Assembly (NCBI GenBank): GCA_036897095.1
Contig: JAYMSP010001072.1
Span: forward strand, 1-36,615
Direction of reading: 5' to 3'
Length of the DNA stretch: 36,615 nucleotides
Source: Plantago elongata
Taxonomy: Eukaryota > Streptophyta > Magnoliopsida > Lamiales > Plantaginaceae
Part shown: positions 10,812 through 21,538 of the stretch, piece after piece
How positions within the stretch are numbered: the first letter of the stretch is position 1
How the letters are laid out: each line of letters starts with the position of its first letter
Program-made: the position numbers and the translations under genes
Notes under the pieces: generated by a model
The model's input: only the letters and a program-made list of their open reading frames with translations
Told to the model about the DNA's origin: nothing
The model's database searches: none

Positions 10812-11490
10812 CACCCCTACAAATTATCGTATCTTCTATATTACTCTGTTTAGAGTAACTTTTGTTTATTAGTTTCAATTTGTTTGATTATCTAATTAGT
10901 TTGGATTCCATCGGTACAGTGATATGATGGACACAAAAAATAAGATTACTTAGAGAAAAAAGTAAATTATCGTATCTTCTATATTATTTTGTTTAGAGTA
11001 GCTTTTGTTTATTAATTTCAATTAGTTTGATTATCTGCTTTGTTTGGATTTCATTATTCACCCCTACAAATTATCGTATCTTCTATATTACTCTGTTTAG
11101 AGTAACTTTTGTTTGTTAATTTCAATTAGTTTGATTATCTGATTAGTTTGGATTCCATCAGTACAGTGATATGATGAACACAAAAAATAATATTACTTAG
11201 AGAAAAAAGTAAATTATCGTATCTTCTATATTACTTTGTTTAGAGTAGCTTTTGTTTATTAATTTCAATTAGTTTGATTATCTGGTTTGTTTGGATTCCA
11301 TTGGTATAATGATTCGATGAACGCAAAAAATAATATTACTTAGAGAAGAAAGTGAATTATCGTATCTTCTATATTACTCTATTTAGAGTAGCTTTTATTT
11401 GTTAATTTCAATTAGTTTGATTATCTGGTTAGTTTTGGATTTCATTGGTACAGTAATATGATGAACATAAAAAATAAGATTACTTGAAAA
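10812..11490. repeat. Tandem repeat, unit about 143 bp, five copies
   Basis: The word attatcgtatcttctatatta recurs within units starting at 10821, 10964, 11068, 11211 and 11354. The spacing is 143, 104, 143 and 143 bases, so the second unit carries an internal deletion of about 39 bases. Each unit continues with a tttagagtarcttttgttt motif, a gattatctgrttwgtttgga motif and an A-rich segment. The copies are similar enough that the array looks young, or kept alike by unequal exchange. No coding capacity is seen. Confidence 0.9.
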
Positions 11491-12970
11491 AGAAAGATAA
11501 TAAAACTTAATTATCCTAATTAGAACCAGATGACATAGCCATAAATGTGTCAACACTCAACATAATCTTATATCCCATATCCAGATAAATTAGCCAAAAG
11601 AAGCAAATGGATTAGTGTATAATAATCATGTTATATATTCAAATCAAAGTGATCACTTTATGGCTTTATCCCTTTAAGTCATCTTTATCATCTTTATGCT
11701 TCACAACTTTTAAATATACTTTTGTCACTCATCAAAACCTAACCTGGCTTTGGGCCCACTTGGATCGATCTCAGGGACTTTGAGTCGTTCATTGCAGAAC
11801 AAAATGATGACGTGGACAAAAAGTTCAGCCTCAACTTTCCTGCACAGTTCACCCCCACCTTGTTAATTTGCAGCTGGCTCCTCTCGCAAAGACACTCATA
11901 ATCTAAAGTCTTTGTGCACTTCTTTTCCTTTCTTTCCCTTATTCTTAACTCATTTTACCAAGTCCATGCACCTAGTGTCTATTCCCTCATGTGGGAAAAA
12001 GATTTTCTCATAAACAATGGGAAAGTGTGGGAAAAAGATTTTCTCATAAGCTAAGGGAAAGTCCGGTTATATATGGGCTATGCTTCGAGAAAAATAAATG
12101 AAAATATGACATATGCTTATTTTTATTGGATGGAGTACGTATTTAAAACATCAAAACATATTCATATTATACTAATAGCATTATATGTTGAGTTTTATAA
12201 CTGCAGAGTAATGTATCGAAATATATAAAGCGTAAACACAATTATATAAATTGTTAATTGATTTGAGGTTGACTATCAACTTTATTTGTTTGAATTAATG
12301 TTGGTGCGTGTGGTTTGATAACAAATAGTTTTTCAAGAGTATGTGACTTTATAAACGAACACTCCAATTTACAAATTCGAATTAACTACAATATGAAATA
12401 AATATGCTTTAGAGAGAAACATATGGAATATTCACGAAACGGCCGTGCTCTGGAATGTCTGATTTTAATAAGGTACTATTATGCCTGGCCCGTAAAATAA
12501 AATTATTTGTCGAATAAATACAAGTTTCAAAATTCCATTTAAACAGGTTCCAACCTGTGAATTTAGTTTTTAGTGGGTCGGACACTACTCATTTACAATC
12601 GTGGGCTCTATATTAAGAATATTATTTATGATGTCATTGGGAATTTGTTCTTGTAAATATACCTTTAATTAATATTCTACTATAATTGAGAAGTTAAGAT
12701 ATAGACTTACAAATACTAGCTACGTTTACTCTACCTTGTATTACCATGTACACGAAAGCTCATCCAAGTAAAAGTAGTAAGCTCCCTTTGTCAAGATCAA
12801 GCATGCACTTTTCCTTTCCCCCATATATGTTCTAGTTCTTCAAAAGACATAAAGTAATCCCAAATTCGGTTTGTGTACTTTTTGCTTTTTAAAGCATGAA
12901 TTCATATCTGTAAATGTGAGCATTTGTAGCTAGGATACACCATACATTTATATTCTGATTTTCACAGCAC
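11491..12970. other. Spacer and upstream region of the Dof gene
   Basis: AT-rich, with no open frame of note. It contains a 36-bp direct duplication at 11991-12062, listed separately. The last several hundred bases probably include the promoter of the Dof gene that starts at 13050. I see no other supported feature. Confidence 0.45.
11991..12062. repeat. 36-bp direct tandem duplication
   Basis: The segment starting gtgggaaaaagattttctca at 11991 is repeated at 12027 with only a few changes towards its end. It lies about 1 kb upstream of the Dof start codon on the same strand, so a regulatory role is possible but is only inference. Confidence 0.85.
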
Positions 12971-12978
12971 TATATATA
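12971..12978 (+). promoter_or_regulatory. TATA box of the Dof gene
   Basis: A TATATATA word lies 79 bases upstream of the Dof start codon. This gives an expected transcript start near 13003 and a leader of about 50 bases, which contains a short CA-repeat (about 13010-13021). The position fits a plant core promoter. Confidence 0.65.
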
Positions 12979-13049
12979 CCAACTCCTCTTATTATCCTTC
13001 ATCACAAACACACACACACACAAGATATTGATCTCCACCTACCTACCCC

Positions 13050-13550
13050 ATGGCTGAGGTCCAAGAAAACAACATTAATAACCAATCTGGCATAAAGCTA
13101 TTTGGAACCACAATCTCACTAAAGGAGACCTCATCACCACCACAAGCAAAAGAAATCGAAGTCGATCATGAAGAAGAAGAATGTAAAAAACCCGATGAAC
13201 CAAAGAGGCCAGACAAGATAGTCCCATGTCCGAGGTGCAAGAGCATGGATACTAAATTCTGTTACTTCAACAACTACAACGTTAACCAGCCCAGACACTT
13301 CTGCAAGGGCTGCCAGAGGTACTGGACGGCTGGAGGTGCTCTACGTAATGTTCCGGTAGGTGCTGGACGACGAAAAGCCAAGCCACCTTGCCGAGGGATG
13401 TCGGAAGGGTGCTTGTTTGACGCGTCCGGGATGCAACAACTGGATTTCGATGCGGTGGTTGAGGAGTGGCAGGTGGCGGAGCATGGTGGTTTCCGCCATA
13501 TTTTCCCGGCCAAGAGGAGGAGATGCTCCCCTAATAGTCAAAGCTTTTAA
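13050..13550 (+). CDS. Dof zinc-finger transcription factor, COG1/Dof1.5-like
   Basis: An intronless 166-residue nuclear DNA-binding protein. The Dof domain spans about residues 56-112 with one zinc finger of the C-x2-C-x21-C-x2-C type (Cys60, 63, 85, 88), including [18 protein letters not shown] and [19 protein letters not shown]. Dof proteins bind AAAG cores. Outside the domain, the N-terminal GIKLFG motif, the acidic linker and the C-terminal EEW...[14 protein letters not shown] segment match the short Arabidopsis Dof1.5/COG1 type, a regulator linked to light signalling and seed dormancy, whose length (about 175) is similar. The basic KRRR near the end may aid nuclear import. The start is the first ATG after a TATA box at 12971. 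An AATAAA signal follows at 13598, 48 bases after the stop. Confidence 0.95.
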   Translation: MAEVQENNINNQSGIKLFGTTISLKETSSPPQAKEIEVDHEEEECKKPDEPKRPDKIVPCPRCKSMDTKFCYFNNYNVNQPRHFCKGCQRYWTAGGALRNVPVGAGRRKAKPPCRGMSEGCLFDASGMQQLDFDAVVEEWQVAEHGGFRHIFPAKRRRCSPNSQSF

Positions 13551-13597
13551 TGTCATCTCAGTTTGTCTTCTAGTGTATCTCTAAGTGAAGATTAATC

Positions 13598-13607
13598 AAT
13601 AAATAAA
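13598..13607 (+). terminator. Putative polyadenylation signal of the Dof gene
   Basis: Two overlapping AATAAA hexamers lie about 50 bases beyond the TAA stop. This agrees with a short 3' untranslated region. Plant signals are loose, so this is suggestive only. Confidence 0.4.
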
Positions 13608-16600
13608 AATAGTTTAGTACTATAGTAAATTAGACAAAATTATTTTTAATAGCGCTTGTAGCTTTTCAGGTTTGAAAATTCCAAGCTCCACAGATAAATA
13701 TCGTGGATGGAATGTATTTTTAGTTGTTTCTTTTCTTTTTTTTCAAAGTGAATGTGATTACGCGGTGAACCAAATCCATCACCTTGTGAGCCTAAAGTGG
13801 TTAATGAATTCTCGTGCTCATATGTAATCATTGCAAACTACTTAGCAAATGTGTGTTGTTTTTCTAAAAATATTTGTATCTGTAGCGAGTAGCAAGATGA
13901 GAACCGTATTTAAAATGTTACGGGTTTAATTTATCAGGTTATGACCGGTATAGCTAGAGAATGGACGTTAAGATCGGTATAGTTAAAGAATGACGATTAG
14001 TGATGTATTAATTGATTCCATGTACAATCATTGTAAAGTAGTAGTATGTGTTCATTTACTACCTTCATTCCAGTGGATCAACTTCAAATATTGATGAAAA
14101 TGGTAAGACATTTATAATTTCACATTTTCTATTTTTCCAAATAGATGAACTTGAAATTAATTTAGGTTTTCCTGTGTTGGATCATCTCTATCTAAAACAA
14201 TATTTATCCTGGTACTGATAGTGCTGTATCAATTCTCTCAATGGATTAACCTATTCTAATTTGGTCAAGAAGCACAACAAAGAGAGGCATATAAATGGAA
14301 AAGAAGTACGGATGTTCTTTGTGTAAATTTAAACATGTAAATACTTCTTTCACATCCAATATGATACAATCATACAACCATTTGGAAGTGTGTTAATTCT
14401 ATATTTCTATACACAAGTTAGATGGATAAAAAAACACCTGAATGAAAGTGATCATTCATGAAAATAGTTCATACCCTCCGCAAAGAGCAGCATGTTTTTT
14501 TTTTATTTCTTTCTTGGGGGGCTTTTGATTTCATATATGCAATTTGATTATCGATATCATTACCCTTTGAACTGGAACTTTAGCACAATCAGCTAGCTGT
14601 AAGCCTGCACGATAGGAATTTATTCTAGCTGTATATATGCCTATGAAGCACGCGAACGTGTACAGGGACGGGAACGATACGTTGAGGCGCTAAAATCTGA
14701 AAAAGTAGAGGACGAAGACGTCTATATAAAAACTTATATTTAGTATATAAACTAAAAAAATCATAATCTTTTTTGTATTGAATTATTAATTCTTGTGAAT
14801 TAATGTCTCATAAGCCCATAAATAACATAAGTAAATTAAAACCCATTAAATACTGCAGAGTATGGGCCCCAAAAACATAACTGCTGCCTTCTTCTTCTTC
14901 TTCAAACGTGATTTCTGAATCTGATACAGAGCAATCTCCTCAAATACAGATACACACCTCAAATCCTTGGAAACCATCAATAAAACACGGTTTCACAATT
15001 CACCATCTCTCCAATTTCGTTTTTGATATTTTGATTTTTTCCGGATTAAGAAGAATTAGGACGAATTAGCATCAAACATCTCCGGCGATACGTCCCCACA
15101 CGGGGAGGACTAGCAGCAGATCCGCACTTCATAGATATATGCAGTGTCGAGTGTTCACTGTGGAATTTCATGTTAAGTCTCTCATGCTAAATACACATGT
15201 CTAGAATGGTATATAAAAAATGACAGGTCTCTTTAATTTGCATGTTTTATACATAAAAAAACAATTTGAATTGAAAAGTTCAGTTCAAATTGCATTCAAA
15301 TCAATCACTTAATTTTATGTTTTTAATGAAATGCAACGTTAAGCTACCAAAAACTTTCATTTAATTCGTCTCACAATTCATATCCTTTTCTACTTGCGCA
15401 ATTTAATATGTCATTGATCAGAAGTAATTATGTATCAGAAATAATTAAGGTATACTTAATATATATAATGTCTCTTAGTGGTTGATTAAGTAGATTCAGA
15501 TGCGTAGATGAGGGCGACAATTTGGGTTAGACCATTAATACTGGGGAATAAGTCTTGTAATGACCCGGGTCACGACGTGATAATGTATAAATCAAGAAAT
15601 GGATTGATTAACAACTAGTTAGTAGTATTATATATCTTAATTATATAACATTTCATTTTAGTGCAGTTAGCGTATACAATGATGATTAAACCGACTAGTA
15701 GGATAGGAGGATGAGATGGAATCATGGAATATTGGATTTGAAAAAGAATTCATTTACAAAGGACACACATGATATTTAATAACTTTGAGTCTCTTTTTCT
15801 TGGATTTTAATCATATCCTGCTTGTCATTAATTGATAATTACATAAAACGAATATTCTCGTTGTGACCAAATATTCAAATTGTACTATATATTTTATGCA
15901 AAGAAAATTGTTACAAGGAACCCAAACTAGCAATACTTAAGTTTTATATATAATTTCATACCATTTCGTTTTTTTCTTTTTTTCCATTCAATTTTCAATG
16001 AGCTCTGAACCATCGTTTGAGACGAGTTAGTAGTATATTTGTGTCCTTGTATAAATTTTTTCTCCTTGTGTAACATAACGAAAAGAACATCACCATTCAA
16101 GCAAGAGTGAACATTATTTATGGTGAAGTATTAACTAACAAGAAAGATCAAGGAATGGCACAAAATGTAATTGGATGGAACCGTTAGTGTAGTTAAATAA
16201 ACAGGATCATATCGCGGTGGATAAAGTGTAAGATTATAAAGTGGTTTGTTAAGTGTACTTGTGTGATATTAATGGGATCTGATCCAGGAGAATGGAACAG
16301 AGTTCTGAAACAGGAGTATCGCATTCGCATATATAGCAAAAAAGTTCATTTCTTCAAATTAATGCCACAAGAATAAAAACATGTCAGAATACATTACACC
16401 TCATCGCCTTTCCCTACATTGGAATCAGGGAATTTGAGGAAAAGAGAACCAAAAAGTATTATATTATCCAATTTAATTTCCCAGTTTAAATGAAAGAATA
16501 ACAATATTTTCCAATTTATTTAAGCGTAGACTTCATTAAAGCGATACTCATCGATAAAAATATTGTATACATTTTTATTTGAAAATTCAATTATAAGCGT

Positions 16601-16804
16601 TCCAAAATTAAAAGCACATGTTTCATAGCAATTTGAAGAATGGTTGCAGAACGGGGCGTAGAAGCCAATGCATATCAATCGGGAGAGTGCTAATAAGTAG
16701 CCTCGCCGACTCACTAGAAGACGAGGCGTTATAGTGTTGTATCGCCTTTTCTTTTTCATTTAATTTTTAGTAGTAAAAGGTAATAAAATTTTGTTTACGC
16801 ATTG
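13608..16804. other. Intergenic stretch, no gene recognised
   Basis: No coding segment could be recognised on either strand. One sub-region (about 14860-15130) has a base composition and motifs unlike the rest and is listed separately. The 79-codon minus-strand open frame at 16520-16759 shows no family features. Confidence 0.45.
14800..15130 (+). promoter_or_regulatory. Orphan promoter/5' leader-like segment
   Basis: The segment carries AGCCCAT and TATGGGCC words (site II-like elements common in promoters of plant housekeeping genes), then a run of CTTCTTCTTCTTC and C/T-rich leader-like sequence, then a GC-richer patch (about 15085-15125, ctccggcgatacgtcccc). No coding region that I recognise follows. 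It may be the 5' end of a lost or unrecognised gene or of a non-coding RNA. Confidence 0.25.
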
Positions 16805-17263
16805 TAGAGGTGGGAATGGTTGGTTAAAAATCATAACCATAACCGTTATAATAATTTAGGTTATAATCATAACCATAACCAGAACCAGAACTAAAAATTT
16901 TTCTCATCGGTTATGGTTAGGTCGTATAACCAGAAATAATCATAGTTAGGTTATTGATCGGTTTTTTTAAAATTCTTTCTTACTCGAGGTGAAAAATTGC
17001 AAAAATTTTTTTTTTGCAAAAAAATATTTTTCACAAAAAAAAAATTATTTTCGCAAAAAAACTTTTTTCTGCAAAAAAGTATTTTTAACGGTTTTAACCG
17101 TAACCGTAACCAAAAACCGAACCTATTATGGTTGTAACCGGTCGGTTGCTAAACGGTTACGGTTACGGTTTCGGTTATGGTTAATAACCGTTTAGGAAAA
17201 GTAAATGGTTATTAGTTGGTTATGGTCATGGTTATGATTTTTAACCAACCATTTCCACCCCTA
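16805..17263. mobile_element. Non-autonomous hAT-type MITE, 459 bp
   Basis: The element starts TAGAGGTGGGAATGG and ends with the inverted partner CCATTTCCACCCCTA. The inverted repeat extends inward about 45 bases with few changes. It is flanked by an 8-bp duplication, acgcattg at 16797-16804 and acgcactg at 17264-17271 (one mismatch). An 8-bp duplication and a YAGGGGTGG-type terminus are hAT hallmarks. The interior is a mosaic of AACCGTAACC/GGTTACGGTT words on both strands around a low-complexity A/T core (16990-17090). There is no transposase, so it depends on an element elsewhere. Confidence 0.88.
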
Positions 17264-17271
17264 ACGCACTG

Positions 17272-18185
17272 TATAGGCATCGGAAAATATTCAAATGGAA
17301 AGAACTTTTATGCAAGAAAGTAAGAATATACACAAATGAAATTAAATTTTGTTGAAGGTCCTTTTTATTGTAGTTGATATTTGAAGTTGTGGTACGGGTG
17401 TGTCTCAGTTTGAGAGGGTGTTTGAACTGTTTTGGTATATGTTTAAGTGCTTCGAGGAAGGTTTTCATTGGTGTTGGATTGTACGATCTTCCTCGGATTG
17501 TATTGTGTCCGGTGATCATTTCTTATGCTCGTTGTAATTTTACTGAATATTAATAAAATATTTTGAACGTTTAAACACAAATTGCTTGATGAATTCTGAG
17601 AGATTGTAAGTAGTATCACAACAGCAGTACCTGTACTATCCAAGTATAGCAGTATGGATGGTCTATAAAACAAGCCGAGAACTGAATCATGTCGAATTGG
17701 GGATGAATCAGGCAGCAAAATAGAACTCATTCAAAACGATGTACAAGGAGCTGTGAAGATTGTACGTCAAATTAGTTAGGGATTCAGGTAGTGTCTAGTA
17801 TCAACAGCTGTACATTCGGTTTTGGAGCATTTTATAATTACACTCCACATAAACAGAGCTTTTCATTCCTGCAACTCACTTTACCAGTGCATCTCTATTC
17901 TCTACATTCGTCAATACATTTTGTCTTCATCAAAATTCCGTGCCATTTGTAACACCAATACGGTACGTGAAGGACCGCGAATGATGATACGCATAACACA
18001 GTTTAATCATTCTCAAAACCTTAGGATTGCAACGTAAAAATGATCAACTGAACAAACATTTAAAATACACAGTGCAGAACGAAGTAAAATAATAAAAGTT
18101 TCTCTTTGATTCTTTTTTAGTTATTATTCTTCAATGAAAGTAGAATACAAAGTAGTAAAACGATAGGGAATTAATGAAATGAAAT
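17272..18185. other. Intergenic plus 3' flank of the Ole e 1 gene
   Basis: No gene is recognised. The last 100 or so bases before 18186 are the downstream flank of the minus-strand Ole e 1 gene and contain AATAAT-type words that may serve its polyadenylation. Open frames of about 70-95 codons on both strands here lack family features. Confidence 0.4.
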
Positions 18186-18848
18186 TTAATCCAGATCGGG
18201 CATGAGTGAATTCAAAAATTCTTGACATTCAGGATTGGCATTCTTCTTGGTGAAGCCGAGTGGGTTAGCTTTGCGAACTGCATCGTGCTGACCACTGTTG
18301 GAGTCTATGCTGACATCTGCGACTTGCTTAGCCCAGCCCTCGTCCAGCACCTCACTACAATCAGCCCTGCTGCTCTTCACCAAGGTGATCTCACATGCTT
18401 CGTCCTCATGGTTGCCTTCTACAGCCAAGCTGTACGAACCTTGTGCGTTTGTTACTCCTTCCAAGCTGTATGTCACTTTCGCATCGGTCTTTGTCTTGCA
18501 TTCCAACTTCACAGTAGCACCTGATCATGTTGGTAACATAACCATGCATTAACCTCAATTATAACGTACTGCATTCAGATGTGTTGCTATTGCCAAGGGC
18601 TTAACTGAAATCAATACTAATTCAATTGCGTGCTACTAGGACAGGACTTAGAACTTAGAAGTGTAATATATAGCAATACCTGCCATGGGCTCGCTGAGTT
18701 TGTTAACGAAATCGCAACGGCAAACTTCACAAACGACCTGTCCTTGGACGGTGAACTTGGGAGGAGGAGCCTCGTGAGCATTGGCAACTAGGGCCAGCAC
18801 GCACACGGCTCCAGCCAAGAAGACTGCAGCTTGAGCGAGCCTTGCCAT
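18186..18848 (-). CDS. Ole e 1/LAT52-like secreted pollen-type protein, two exons
   Basis: Exon 1 is 18848-18680 and exon 2 is 18520-18186. The intron has GT and AG ends and a phase 1 join, and the product is 167 residues. A signal peptide covers about residues 1-24 (hydrophobic core, then ALVANAHE). The Ole e 1 family signature follows as GQVVCEVCR at 36-44, then GATVKLEC, CEITLVKS, DCSEVLDEGWAK and the C-terminal NPLGFTKK with a final Cys. Cysteines are at 40, 43, 45, 64, 99, 111 and 155. Six-Cys members such as olive Ole e 1 and tomato LAT52 are extracellular, often in pollen, and about 130-165 residues long. The seventh Cys (45) is an extra. A TATA word on the minus strand lies near 18980. 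Expression in pollen is inferred from the family, not from the sequence. Confidence 0.93.
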
Positions 18849-18974
18849 TTTTAAATATTTCTTCTTTTTTTTTTGTGTTTTTTTTGTCCTCGTTCACTAG
18901 TTTATCCTTTTTCCAAAATCTAGGAATGAGAATGCACACAGAGGATTGTGAGATGCAATGAAGGTTAATATAAG

Positions 18975-18986
18975 AGCTTTTTATAG
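18975..18986 (-). promoter_or_regulatory. TATA box of the Ole e 1-like gene
   Basis: The minus strand reads CTATAAAAAGCT here, about 130 bases upstream of the start codon at 18848. This is a good match to the plant TATA consensus and predicts a leader of roughly 100 bases. Confidence 0.6.
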
Positions 18987-19362
18987 TGGATTAATAATGC
19001 AGTTTGATCTCTAGTGGTGGAGATGTTGCCTGACTCCATATTTTGTGCAGCACCTAGCTCCCTCCAACATTCACGTCAGTCCATAGGCTAAATATAGTGT
19101 GTTCCTAAATTGGACATCTGAGACACCCATAGTCCCATTCCCAGGCTCCATGGTTTATGATCTTAGTGAATATATTGGGACGTAAACTGTCATGACGTCT
19201 CAGTTTTTCAATTCACCGCGATGGAGTCGTCGTGGAATTTGAAGCTGTTTATAACACTTGGAAACTTTCTAAAATTTTGTTTTCAAAAAATTATTGTTCG
19301 CATGATCCTGGTGAGTTTTTCTATAGAAAATACAGAATTGTTAAGGCTTTTTCCTTTTTGTA

Positions 19363-19561
19363 AGAAGAAATGGCTGAAATCAAGAAAATGCATGCTTTAA
19401 TTGAAAAATACAAACTCAAGGGTCATATAAGATGGATAGCAGCTCAAACTGATAGATACCGCAACAGTGAACTCTATCGGTGTATTGCAGACACCAAAGG
19501 AGTATTTTTACAGCCTGCTCTATATGAAGCCTTTGGCCTAACCGTTATCGAAGCAATGAAT
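19363..19561 (+). pseudogene. Sucrose synthase gene fragment
   Basis: About 66 codons match the glycosyltransferase half of plant sucrose synthase: [17 protein letters not shown], then [24 protein letters not shown] and [17 protein letters not shown]. The [10 protein letters not shown] and EAMN wording resembles the SUS5/6/7 branch. The fragment begins next to an AG where a splice acceptor would be expected, and it ends abruptly. After EAMN the frame runs into unrelated residues and stops at 19633, instead of continuing with the GLPTFAT segment. Neither the N-terminal two thirds nor the remaining C-terminus is present nearby. It is therefore a relic or captured fragment without enzyme function. 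An open frame from the ATG at 19370 persists for 87 codons. Confidence 0.85.
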
Positions 19562-19861
19562 TCAAGTGATCTAGCTCAGTTTTACCAGGATAAAAATAAT
19601 GTTACTTCAGTAACAATGAATGGACTGATTTAGAGGTCTGCTTGTAGTGTTGAAACAAATTTATAAGAGCAAAATCATCACCATTAGGTGAAATTGCCAA
19701 AAAGGAGATTTCTATAGTTGACATGCAGTATGTGTCTAGAGGCTTTACATTCCAGTTGTAACAGCATAACTTGAATTTCAGAATCAACAAATTATCTTGT
19801 GTTTCAGATTCTTTGTATAAACTCAGAGTATAATGTACATATAACTAAAAACTAAAGGCAG

Positions 19862-21142
19862 TTACATCTTGAAGATAGCAGCACCGCCAGATGGCTTAGA
19901 TGAAAAAATATAGAGGCCAAGATCATCTTTCTTGATCACTCCCTTTTCCACTCTGGATTGATAGTATAGCTCTTTTAAGCTAAGGATAAATTCCGAAACT
20001 GTGTTTTCCTTAACCAAGGCAACAACGCAGCCACCCCATCCAGCTCCGGTGAGCCTTGCTCCAAAAGCACCATTGTCACGACAAGCTTTTACAAGCTCTT
20101 CTAACTCATAACAGCTGCACTCGTACAATATGCTGCAACTGTGGTGACTCTTGTTCATAAGGTCGCCAAGCTCCTTTAGTTTGTCTTCTTCACTCAACTC
20201 TGATGAAACAACATCTTTGAAAACATATACACGTCTAGATTCAGCATAGATATGAGCAGCTCTCTGGTGCAGCTTAAAATGCTTGGCAACCTTTAAAACG
20301 TCCATCAAAGAGGGTGATTTGGCAAATATAATTTCTAGTTCCTCACCAATGATCTTCTCGATATCTACAACGGTGTACGGTTCTTCTTTCAAAAATCCCC
20401 TCACAGCAAAAATTGGATCAGAAGATCCATGTGTACCTGCAAACGATATACACAATCCTTCAACATCCAATAGTGTCTTGACATTCGCTATAGCTTCCTC
20501 AGTCCTCATCCCGAGCTTTATGGCCAGTAAAATCGAAGCTAAACAATATTCAACAACTCGGTTATTGTAATTAGTTGCGGCCGTAACTGCTTTCTCAGAC
20601 TTGGCCAATGAATGAGCTATGACGAACGTTCCACCAACAGGAAGTCGCACCTTAGTACCTCGAACCAGATTAAAATCAATGAGTGTCGCGAAACCAGCTT
20701 GTGCCATTACCGAAATCGCCTGATCCATGCCACCGGACTGTGTGCCAATGTGCCTTTCACATTCGCATGTAAGCTGAGCAAGTTATTTTTTCGAAAATCC
20801 TTGCTGAAAAGCAGTCATTATCGCTATCGTGGAAGAGCAAATGAATGCAGCAGAGCTCGATAATCCTGATCCAGTCGGGACCGTTCCATCTACCACAACC
20901 TCAAGTCTAACTGTTGGACCAACATCAATCCCCTTTGATCTGGCATATTCATGAAAACCTTTCTATCCACAAAGAAAATAGTGTCCCCATCTTATGATTT
21001 TCCAAATCAATTTCTTGATCAGGATCAAAGGGTAAGTACAAAGAGGATACTTATCGTCCACATTCGCAATTCTAAGCAACTTCGCGCCTTCTCCAGATTC
21101 ACATGTTCGTATAGCCACAATCGTGTCCTGCCTAATTGCTCT
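19862..21142 (-). pseudogene. Galactokinase pseudogene (GHMP kinase), C-terminal ~430 residues
   Basis: Minus-strand sequence from about 21142 to the stop at 19862 aligns without introns to plant galactokinase, the cytosolic enzyme that phosphorylates galactose. Recognisable parts in order are AIRQDTIVAIR, GAKLLRIANVDDKY, WGHYFLCG, VPTGSGLSSSAA (the ATP-binding GHMP motif), [28 protein letters not shown] and [12 protein letters not shown], ending [13 protein letters not shown]. Several lesions are visible. There is a TAG stop at 20963-20965 (GY expected) and a TAA stop at 20783-20785 (KKE expected). A pair of opposite frameshifts lies near 21030 and 20992; the expected DPDQEIDLENH is in another frame between them. 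The first part, with the family signature GRVNLIGEH, is absent. The last 288 codons after the second stop remain open. The copy cannot give a full kinase. Confidence 0.93.
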
Positions 21143-21319
21143 CTTAACCCATTTATGTTTACATTTCATATAAGAGCTAGTAGTAATTGAGAAAAAGTCA
21201 TTAACCAATAACAAATTTACACAAAACTCATAACTAAAAATAACAATGGTTTGAATGAAAGATATCATCACTAAAAGTAGTAATGGAATTATTAAAAGTA
21301 AAATATCAAGTCTAAGATG

Positions 21320-21440
21320 GCGCGTGGATAGATATTTGTTCCTTTCACGTTCTTCACCCATTGCGGCCACCTCTGCAAGTTCCTCTAGAAGCTCCAGTAC
21401 TCCTCTGACCTGCATATCCTCATTACTCAAATCCAAATCA
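21320..21440 (-). other. Unidentified exon-like open stretch upstream of the galactokinase relic
   Basis: The minus strand encodes about 40 residues of acidic, helix-favouring character (DMQVRGVLELLEELAEVA, then MGEERERNKY), followed by AT-rich sequence in the same frame that looks non-coding. It is not part of the galactokinase family. The composition looks like true coding sequence, so it may be a further gene fragment. I do not recognise the parent gene. Confidence 0.35.
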
Positions 21441-21538
21441 ATGGTTCTAATTTAGGCATGGGGGTTCAATTTCGATTTCAATCCATTCTCGAAGTTGATA
21501 CCTCATCCGTTTGGGGCTTACAATCTGCTCGATCGGGG

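Noticed and set aside
10812..11490. CRISPR-like array
   Set aside because: The repeats are long, contiguous units without unique spacers, in plant nuclear DNA.
13274..13556. Two minus-strand open frames opposite the Dof gene
   Set aside because: They mirror the conserved Dof-coding frame and have no protein features of their own.
18222..18552. Plus-strand open frames opposite Ole e 1 exon 2
   Set aside because: Shadows of a clear family exon on the minus strand with matching splice sites.
20283..20863. Plus-strand open frames across the galactokinase relic
   Set aside because: Antisense shadows of the minus-strand homology.
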